Source of the DNA: a bacterium
Lineage (GTDB): Bacteria > Desulfobacterota > UBA8473
Length of the DNA: 12,156 nt
Assembly (NCBI GenBank): GCA_009773075.1
Contig: WOUX01000074.1
Coordinates: forward strand, 1 to 12,156
Reading direction: 5' to 3'
In this document: one piece after another, positions 6,837 to 12,156 of the stretch
Layout: each line of letters starts with the position of its first letter
Position numbering within the stretch: the first letter of the stretch is position 1
The notes under the pieces: model-generated
Database searches by the model: none
Seen by the model: only the letters and a program-made list of their open reading frames with translations
Told to the model about the DNA's origin: nothing
Made by a program: the position numbers and the translations under genes

Positions 6837-7991
6837 ATGATGATAACAAGAAAGGTACAAAAAACCGTTGAACTTTCTCTGAAGCAATATCCTGTTGTTG
6901 GAATCTTGGGACCCCGTCAGGTTGGTAAGACGACCCTGGCAAGAGCCATACAAAGTATTCTGACACAAAAATCTGTTTATTTAGATTTGGAATTGCCTTC
7001 GGATTTGAGTAAACTTCAAGATCCTGAATTGTATATGGGGCAGTTTAGAGATTGTCTTGTGATTATAGACGAGATACAGAGAATGCCAAACCTGTTCCCG
7101 CTGGTGCGGGCGTTGGTTGACCAGAAACGAGTGGCAGGAAGATTTCTTATCTTGGGTTCAGCATCGCCGGAGTTGCTCAAACATGCATCAGAGAGTCTGG
7201 CGGGGCGCATTATTTACCACGAACTATCACCGCTGATTTTGGAAGAAACTGGTTATGAACGAACGCAGCAGTTGTGGCTCCGGGGAGGCTATCCTCTAAG
7301 TTATTTAGCAAATACCGGAGAAGAGAGCATCTCCTGGCGGGAGGCTTTTATCAAGACTTATCTCGAGATGGACATCCCACAATTGGGCATTCACATACCG
7401 GCAACGCAGCTCAGAAGATTCTGGACCATGCTTGCTCATGTTCATGGTCAGCTATGGAACGCATCGCAGATTGCCAAAAGCCTTGGGGTTTCATCCCCCA
7501 CGGTGCGAAATTATCTGGATATACTTGAAGATACATTCATTATCAGAAGATTGCCGCCTTTTTATGCAAACATTAAGAAACGTTTGGTAAAATCAGCCAA
7601 GATGTATATCCGGGATTCAGGCTTGCTTCATGCCTTGTTGAAAAATCGGACTTTGGATGATTTATACAGTCATCCTTCATCAGGCAATTCTTGGGAGGGC
7701 TTTGTAATTGAGCAGATTATCGGCATAATCCCTGAATACTGGCAAAGCTTTTTTTATCGAACAAGCGCAGGGGCAGAAATTGATCTTTTGCTCCTTGATC
7801 ACAGGAATGAATCAATCGCTGTAGAGATAAAGTATTCCCTGAGTCCGAAGGTTGAAAAAGGCTTCTGGAACGGTATGGAAGACTTAGGCTGCAAAAAGGG
7901 ATTTGTCATCTATCTGGGAGATGAAATATACCCGATTGGCAAAGATGTTTTTGCCCTGCCAGTTAAAAATATGGGGAGAATTTTTGAGTGA
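6837..7991 (+). CDS. AAA+ ATPase with DUF4143 / PD-(D/E)XK-like C-terminal domain
   Basis: A 384-aa member of the ATPase family with an AAA domain followed by DUF4143. The P-loop G-P-R-Q-V-G-K-T is at residues 25-32, Walker B V-I-I-D-E at 75-79, and the L-G-S-A-S sensor segment at 106-110 is followed by L-A-G-R-I-I-Y-H-E-L-S-P-L, a family hallmark. A winged-helix-like stretch (A-S-Q-I-A-K-S-L-G-V-S-S-P-T-V) lies at 209-223. The C-terminus carries a nuclease-like pattern, Glu287, Asp316 and E-I-K at 330-332. Members are widespread on accessory DNA and their cellular role is unsettled. Starts at 6837 and 6840 are adjacent; neither has a Shine-Dalgarno. The gene sits alone between identical 43-bp repeats, the right copy beginning at its own stop codon, suggesting it was acquired or moves as a unit (inference). 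Confidence 0.9.
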   Translation: MMITRKVQKTVELSLKQYPVVGILGPRQVGKTTLARAIQSILTQKSVYLDLELPSDLSKLQDPELYMGQFRDCLVIIDEIQRMPNLFPLVRALVDQKRVAGRFLILGSASPELLKHASESLAGRIIYHELSPLILEETGYERTQQLWLRGGYPLSYLANTGEESISWREAFIKTYLEMDIPQLGIHIPATQLRRFWTMLAHVHGQLWNASQIAKSLGVSSPTVRNYLDILEDTFIIRRLPPFYANIKKRLVKSAKMYIRDSGLLHALLKNRTLDDLYSHPSSGNSWEGFVIEQIIGIIPEYWQSFFYRTSAGAEIDLLLLDHRNESIAVEIKYSLSPKVEKGFWNGMEDLGCKKGFVIYLGDEIYPIGKDVFALPVKNMGRIFE

Positions 7992-8057
7992 ATGATTAAC
8001 TTATAAGCTGATGTACGTCCCCTATTTCCCCTATTTCCCCTCGTCCCCTATTTCCCC
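7989..8057 (+). repeat. 43-bp direct repeat, right copy, with C4TATTT tandem tail
   Basis: Bases 7989-8031 are identical to 6722-6764; the first three bases are the TGA stop of the ATPase gene. Unlike the left copy, this one continues with more copies of the nonamer CCCCTATTT (8019-8027, 8028-8036, 8045-8053), and a 16-bp stretch CGTCCCCTATTTCCCC occurs twice (8016-8031 and 8042-8057). The tail may reflect slippage or insertion of adjacent repeat units. Confidence 0.9.
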
Positions 8058-8077
8058 ATTTTGTGGTAATTATCCCA

Positions 8078-8106
8078 TTGACACACAAGACCACTTGTCT
8101 TATGAT
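8078..8106 (+). promoter_or_regulatory. Near-consensus sigma-70 promoter with an internal dyad, upstream of the helicase
   Basis: TTGACA (8078-8083) and TATGAT (8101-8106) are separated by exactly 17 nt, an 11/12 match to consensus. The predicted start is near 8113, between the repeat tail and the helicase gene. The spacer contains an inverted repeat ACAAG-acca-CTTGT (8085-8098), placed where a bound repressor would block RNA polymerase; that regulatory role is inference. Confidence 0.65.
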
Positions 8107-8180
8107 TCGTCCGTCAAAAAGCAATGTCTTATCAATTCAATTTTTATGAAACCGTCATAAAAACTGGCTCATATTTAATC

Positions 8181-10706
8181 ATGGAAACCATACATAATCC
8201 TCAATTACAACTTGCTTTTGATTTTGTTCAATACACCGGAAAGAATGTTTTCCTTACTGGGAAAGCAGGCACAGGCAAAACTACTTTTCTTCACAACTTA
8301 AAGAAAATATCTCCCAAACGCATGATTGTTGTAGCACCAACAGGCGTTGCTGCTATTAATGCCGGGGGTGTGACCATTCACTCGTTTTTCCAGATGCCAT
8401 TCTCACCTTACGTGCCTGAAGGACAAACAGGAAATGAGATAGATAATAAATATGGTGATAAGCAAAATACTACCCGTATTCAAAAATTTGGCCGCGATAA
8501 AATAAATATTATTAAAAGTCTTGACCTGCTTGTAATTGATGAAATAAGCATGGTCAGGGCTGACCTTCTTGACGGTATTGATGAAGTGCTGCGGAGGTTT
8601 AAAAACAGGTATAAGCCATTCGGAGGTGTTCAGTTGCTTATGATAGGCGATCTTCAGCAGTTAGCACCTGTAATTAAAGAAGACGAATGGAACATCCTTA
8701 AAAATTTTTATGATACTGTGTTTTTCTTCAGCAGCAAAGCCTTACAGAAAACCCAATATGTAAGTATTGAATTAAAACATGTTTACCGCCAGAGCGACCA
8801 GGCTTTTATCGAAATTCTTAATAAAATACGTGATAACAGTTTAAACCCCGAAACACTCCGTGAGTTAAATAAAAGGCACATCGCCGGATTCAACCCTGAT
8901 GAAAGTAAAGGATATATTACTCTTACCACGCATAATATCCAGGCGCAGGAAATAAACAAATCCAGATTGAATAAGCTGAAAGGGAAGGCACATGTTTTTA
9001 CTGCAACCGTGGATGGCGATTTTCCTGAATATTCATACCCAACCGATTTCGAACTTACACTCAAAACAGGTGCCCAGGTTATGTTTGTTAAAAATGACAT
9101 TTCCCGTGAGAAGCTATATTATAATGGTAAAATAGGTATTGTTACCGATTTTAAAGAAGATACTATTATTGTAAAATGCCCGGACGATTTAGCCGAAATA
9201 CCGGTACAAAAACTTGAGTGGCAAAACACAAAATACTCAATTAATGCTGAAACAAAAGAAATACAGGAAACCGTTGCCGGCTCTTTCTGGCAGTATCCGT
9301 TAAAATTAGCATGGGCCATTACCATACACAAAAGCCAGGGATTAACTTTTGAGAAAGCTGTAATTGACGCTAATGCCGCCTTTGCATACGGACAAGTTTA
9401 TGTTGCGCTAAGCCGTTGCAAAACTCTTGAAGGACTGGTTTTGAGTACTCCCATTTCTTCTCGTTGCATAAAAAGCGACCCAACAGTTTCGGCATTTACT
9501 ACCGAAGTTGAACAAAATCCACCCGGCAATAAGCTTTTAAACGATTCGAAAAATGCCTTTCAGCGCATGCTGCTCGAAGAACTATTTGACTTTAGCCCTA
9601 TACAAAGACGTTTAGGCTATTGTTTAAAGCTGATGAACGAAAATATTACAAGCCTTCATGTTAGTTTTCGTGATACTTTTGAAAGAATGAATGTATCTGT
9701 AAAAACTGAAATATCTGAAGTTGCGGAAAAATTCAAACTTCAAATGGAACAGCTTATTGCACAACAAAATTCAATTGAAGAAAATGTTCCTTTGCAGGAA
9801 CGAATTAAAAAAGCATGTGCTTATTTTGCTGAAAAAACAGAAAGCCTTGTTTGTGAGGTATTACATAATGCATCCATTGAAACAGATAACAAAACCGTAC
9901 GAAAAGCAATCAGGGATGTGCTGGGTCGGCTGCGTGAGGAATCTTCCGTTAAACTATCCTGCCTGAAAGTTTGCCAGGCAGGCTTTATAATTAAAGATTA
10001 CCTGGAAACCCGGGCAAAATCTGCCATTGAAAAACCTGAACCAAAACGTGTGCGTAAAACTGCTGTTGAATCGGTGCCAGAATATATTGTTCATCCGAAA
10101 CTCTATACAATTCTGAAAAACTGGCGTAATGACAAAGCAGATGAACTTGATGTGCCTGTATTTTTTATTTTACCGCAAAAAGCGATGATAGCGCTTATAA
10201 ATAAACTACCCGTATCAACAGTAGAACTGAGAACCGTAAAAGGAATTGGAAATAAAAAGATAAAACAATTTGGCATAGAAATACTTGAATTAATTTCGGC
10301 GTACTGTAAAGAAAATAATATTAAAATCCCCATGCAGGACATTGAAACATCAACACCACAAAATAGTAAAAAGCCAGATACAAAACAAACAAGCTATGAT
10401 TTGCTGAAAGCCGGAAAAACCATTTCAGAAATAGCTACTGAAAGGAATATGGCTGTTTCGACAATAGAAGGACACCTGGCACATTTTGTGGGCACAGGTG
10501 AATTAGACGTGCATCAGTTTGTTACCCCGGAAAAAACCACTTTAATTTCTGATTACTTTATAAGTAGTCAAAGCACTTTATTAACACCGGCAAAAATCGC
10601 CCTGGGCGAACAGGTTTCTTATGGCGAATTACGGTTGGTTTTAAAGCATTTGAAATATAAAGGACAGATAGTCAAGATGCAAACGGAGATAGGGACACTA
10701 TACTAG
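8181..10706 (+). CDS. Pif1/RecD-like superfamily 1 helicase with HRDC and HTH domains, Bacteroidetes type
   Basis: An SF1B DNA helicase of 841 aa from ATG 8181; the frame is open back to ATG 8124, but the 19 extra residues are unlike the family, whose proteins begin just before L-A-F-D-F-V-Q-Y-T. From the 8181 start, motif I G-K-A-G-T-G-K-T is at residues 27-34, motif II L-L-V-I-D-E at 116-121, motif III G-D-L-Q-Q-L-A-P-V at 156-164 and the UvrD_C_2 motif A-I-T-I-H-K-S-Q-G-L-T-F at about 379-390. Residues about 635-716 resemble an HRDC nucleic-acid-binding domain (V-K-G-I-G-x-K-K) and about 736-831 a helix-turn-helix domain (T-I-S-E-I-A-T-E-R-N-M-A-V-S-T-I-E). I know this architecture mainly from Bacteroidetes, and the weak ribosome site fits that origin, so horizontal transfer is likely. 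It probably acts in DNA repair or recombination. Confidence 0.9.
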   Translation: METIHNPQLQLAFDFVQYTGKNVFLTGKAGTGKTTFLHNLKKISPKRMIVVAPTGVAAINAGGVTIHSFFQMPFSPYVPEGQTGNEIDNKYGDKQNTTRIQKFGRDKINIIKSLDLLVIDEISMVRADLLDGIDEVLRRFKNRYKPFGGVQLLMIGDLQQLAPVIKEDEWNILKNFYDTVFFFSSKALQKTQYVSIELKHVYRQSDQAFIEILNKIRDNSLNPETLRELNKRHIAGFNPDESKGYITLTTHNIQAQEINKSRLNKLKGKAHVFTATVDGDFPEYSYPTDFELTLKTGAQVMFVKNDISREKLYYNGKIGIVTDFKEDTIIVKCPDDLAEIPVQKLEWQNTKYSINAETKEIQETVAGSFWQYPLKLAWAITIHKSQGLTFEKAVIDANAAFAYGQVYVALSRCKTLEGLVLSTPISSRCIKSDPTVSAFTTEVEQNPPGNKLLNDSKNAFQRMLLEELFDFSPIQRRLGYCLKLMNENITSLHVSFRDTFERMNVSVKTEISEVAEKFKLQMEQLIAQQNSIEENVPLQERIKKACAYFAEKTESLVCEVLHNASIETDNKTVRKAIRDVLGRLREESSVKLSCLKVCQAGFIIKDYLETRAKSAIEKPEPKRVRKTAVESVPEYIVHPKLYTILKNWRNDKADELDVPVFFILPQKAMIALINKLPVSTVELRTVKGIGNKKIKQFGIEILELISAYCKENNIKIPMQDIETSTPQNSKKPDTKQTSYDLLKAGKTISEIATERNMAVSTIEGHLAHFVGTGELDVHQFVTPEKTTLISDYFISSQSTLLTPAKIALGEQVSYGELRLVLKHLKYKGQIVKMQTEIGTLY

Positions 10707-10743
10707 TTTTTTGAAATATTAGAGATACTTGAGGAGATAACGA

Positions 10744-10827
10744 ATGAGTGGGGATAGGGATTTCCTTTTTTTCACCCCTTCCCAAACCCTTGAAAATTCA
10801 GGGCTTACTAAAAATGGAAAAATTTGA
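10744..10827 (+). other. Short SD-preceded ORF with hairpin overlapping the acyltransferase start
   Basis: GAGGAG (10731-10736) lies 7 nt before ATG 10744, the best ribosome site in the area, but that frame stops after 27 codons (TGA 10825-10827), just past the acyltransferase ATG at 10814. Within it, GGGATAGGG (10751-10759) can pair with CCCCTTCCC (10775-10783) to form a stem with one bulge. This could be a leader peptide for translational coupling, or the remnant of another gene's 5' end. No homology is recognised. Confidence 0.35.
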
Positions 10828-11923
10828 TCGTTTATTAGCTCTAGATACTTTCCGGGGAATTACAATTGCGTCAATGATTATTGTAAATTTTCCTGGAACC
10901 CTGTCTCATGTTTACGCACCTCTAAGTCATTCAAAGTGGCATGGATGCACTCCTACGGATTTAATTTTCCCATTTTTTCTTTTTATAGTCGGCGTTGCTA
11001 TGTCTTATTCATTCAGGAAATTTGACAATAAAATTTCTTTATTCGCTATAAGTAAAATAGCAAAACGGGCATTAATAATCTTTTTGATTGGATTGGCATT
11101 AAATGCATTTCCATTTAACTCTGGAATTTCAAATTTACGTATATTGGGAGTATTACAACGAATAGCTGTCGCATATGGAATAGCCGCATTGCTATGTCTT
11201 TATTTCAACTCAAAAAAACTAATAATCATATCAGGGATTATATTAATCGTCTATTGGCTGTTATTATTAGGATTTGGTCAAAGCGATCCTTATGGTATGG
11301 AAAGCAATTTAGTTCGCATCATAGACCTCAAGATTATTGGCGGAAGTCATCTATGGCAAGGAATCGGAATACCTTTTGATCCAGAAGGATTGTTGAGCAC
11401 ACTTCCTGCTGTTGTAACAGCTATTTTTGGTTATTTGACCGGCAAATCTTTACAGACAGAATCCATCCTTAAATCGGTTATTTATAGAATGTTTTTAATA
11501 GGTGTTGCTGCAATATTGTTCGGAAAATTTTGGGGCATAATTTTCCCAATTAATAAATCTCTTTGGACAAGTTCTTATGTGCTTTACACGTCAGGTTGGG
11601 CGTTGATATTTCTTTCAGCTCTCCTATGGCTTATAGATGTTAAAGGATATAGAAAGTGGACATATCCGTTTTTTATTTTTGGTATGAATTCTTTATTTAT
11701 CTACATAATTTCAATTGTCTGGATAAAAATTTATATTTTTTCGATAAAGATCTCTAAACCTGATGGTTCCGTTATAAATGGAGTTGATTGGCTTTACAAT
11801 CAATTATTTGTACCTATTGCCGGTTATCTGAATGGCTCACTTTTATTTGCTATAACACATGTTTTAATTTTTTGGATTATATTGTTAATTTTATATAGTA
11901 GAAAGATATTTATAAAAATATGA
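10814..11923 (+). CDS. Multi-pass membrane acyltransferase, HGSNAT/NagX-like (DUF5009/COG4299 type)
   Basis: A 369-aa integral inner-membrane protein with about ten hydrophobic segments. I chose ATG 10814, since family members open with R-L-L-A-L-D-T-F-R-G; the frame also extends upstream to a GTG at 10748 without family-like sequence. Hallmarks are F-R-G-I-T-I-A-S-M-I-I-V-N at about 14-26, S-K-W-H-G-C-T-P-T-D-L-I-F-P-F-F-L-F-I-V-G at 40-60 and R-I-L-G-V-L-Q-R-I-A in the next segment. His39 lines up with the proposed active-site His of human lysosomal heparan-alpha-glucosaminide N-acetyltransferase, so transfer of an acetyl group from acetyl-CoA to an amino sugar across the membrane is plausible. 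The substrate is unknown. The C-terminus K-I-F-I-K-I looks complete. AT-rich like the preceding helicase gene; no partner sugar gene is visible. Confidence 0.85.
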   Translation: MEKFDRLLALDTFRGITIASMIIVNFPGTLSHVYAPLSHSKWHGCTPTDLIFPFFLFIVGVAMSYSFRKFDNKISLFAISKIAKRALIIFLIGLALNAFPFNSGISNLRILGVLQRIAVAYGIAALLCLYFNSKKLIIISGIILIVYWLLLLGFGQSDPYGMESNLVRIIDLKIIGGSHLWQGIGIPFDPEGLLSTLPAVVTAIFGYLTGKSLQTESILKSVIYRMFLIGVAAILFGKFWGIIFPINKSLWTSSYVLYTSGWALIFLSALLWLIDVKGYRKWTYPFFIFGMNSLFIYIISIVWIKIYIFSIKISKPDGSVINGVDWLYNQLFVPIAGYLNGSLLFAITHVLIFWIILLILYSRKIFIKI

Positions 11924-12123
11924 TATATTTGTATATTTGTTAAATTTGGCTTTTAACGATTTACGAGATTTTAGAAATTGGTATCGACTGCAAATCTACT
12001 GAAAAAGAGGTGGATTGAGTTAGCAAAAAGAGGAATAGAAGAGGCTAAAGGTCATGTATGTCGGCGAAACAAAAGATGTAAAAAGTGGATCAGTTGCCTA
12101 TGGAAGGGGTTAAGGAGGGAATC
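11924..12123 (+). other. Intergenic region with a possible decayed gene fragment
   Basis: No complete gene. Adjacent frames hold protein-like pieces: from about 11985 W-I-E-L-A-K-R-G-I-E-E-A-K-G, then in another frame ATG 12054 starts MYVGETKDVKSGSVAYGRG ending at TAA 12111-12113. A frameshift near 12045-12054 would join them, so this may be the tail of a broken gene. The family is not recognised. Confidence 0.3.
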
Positions 12124-12156
12124 ATGCTTTATGAGACTATCCTCTATGACATAGTT
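12124..12156 (+). CDS. Start of a truncated CDS, possibly enoyl-CoA hydratase/isomerase
   Basis: ATG 12124 follows a perfect AAGGAGG (12112-12118) at 5-nt spacing and stays open to the window edge for 11 codons, M-L-Y-E-T-I-L-Y-D-I-V. The Y-E-T-I-L-Y opening is typical of crotonase-family enoyl-CoA hydratases, which act in fatty-acid and aromatic acyl-CoA breakdown and would suit the etfBA genes nearby. Eleven residues are too few to be sure of the family; the start itself is well supported. Confidence 0.45.
   Translation, partial: MLYETILYDIV

Noticed and set aside
6722..8057. Complete insertion sequence
   Set aside because: The flanking repeats are direct, not inverted, and the enclosed gene is an AAA/DUF4143 ATPase with no transposase motifs.
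8124..8180. Longer N-terminus for the helicase from ATG 8124
   Set aside because: The 19 extra residues match nothing in the family and have no ribosome site; ATG 8181 fits the family start, though 8124 cannot be excluded given a predicted transcription start near 8113.
6837..11923. New defence system formed by ATPase, helicase and membrane acyltransferase
   Set aside because: The three genes have separate leaders or gaps, differ in apparent origin, and a 43-bp repeat and a promoter separate the first two; nothing ties them functionally.
11924..11970. Rho-independent terminator after the acyltransferase
   Set aside because: Only AT-rich imperfect inverted repeats are present, with no GC stem followed by a T tract.

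Overview
The window looks like a chromosomal segment of an anaerobic, Gram-negative, deltaproteobacterium-like organism (Desulfobacterota/Syntrophobacterales type). This is inferred from the gene set: a lipid-anchored outer-membrane-type lipoprotein beside a large TPR protein, a DUF721/DciA gene, a two-subunit electron-transfer flavoprotein, a LivJ-type solute receptor and, at the right edge, the first codons of what may be an enoyl-CoA hydratase. No rRNA, tRNA or CRISPR array was seen.

Left part (1-3484): a co-directional run of a TPR-repeat protein (5' end probably outside the window), a LolA/LolB-like lipoprotein and a DUF721 protein. It meets a convergent tRNA1(Val) adenine-N6 methyltransferase gene with 31 bp of 3' overlap. 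The gap between that methyltransferase and etfB (3484-3596) is almost filled by two oppositely oriented arrays of 7-bp units.

Middle part (3606-6554): etfB-etfA, then on the other strand a periplasmic branched-chain amino-acid/aromatic-type ABC solute receptor with its own promoter. Two of these three genes are broken. etfB appears to lack about 20 nt near 3831. The receptor's signal peptide (starting at 6462) is in a different frame from its mature domain, and its C-terminus stops where etfA stops. Together with a probable in-frame loss of half a TPR in the first gene, several small deletions lie in about 6 kb, so either real decay or sequence/assembly error must be considered.

Right part (about 6720-11923) looks like an accessory block. 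An AAA+/DUF4143 ATPase is bracketed by two identical 43-bp direct repeats, the second starting exactly at its stop codon. A near-consensus promoter then leads into a Bacteroidetes-type Pif1/RecD-like helicase with HRDC and helix-turn-helix C-terminal domains, and a ten-pass membrane acyltransferase of the HGSNAT/NagX type follows. The last 230 bp hold a possible gene remnant and a strong Shine-Dalgarno before a truncated CDS at the window edge.

I do not see convincing evidence for a new multi-gene system. The most unusual non-gene signals are the mirrored heptamer arrays, the repeat-bracketed ATPase and the dyad inside the helicase promoter.
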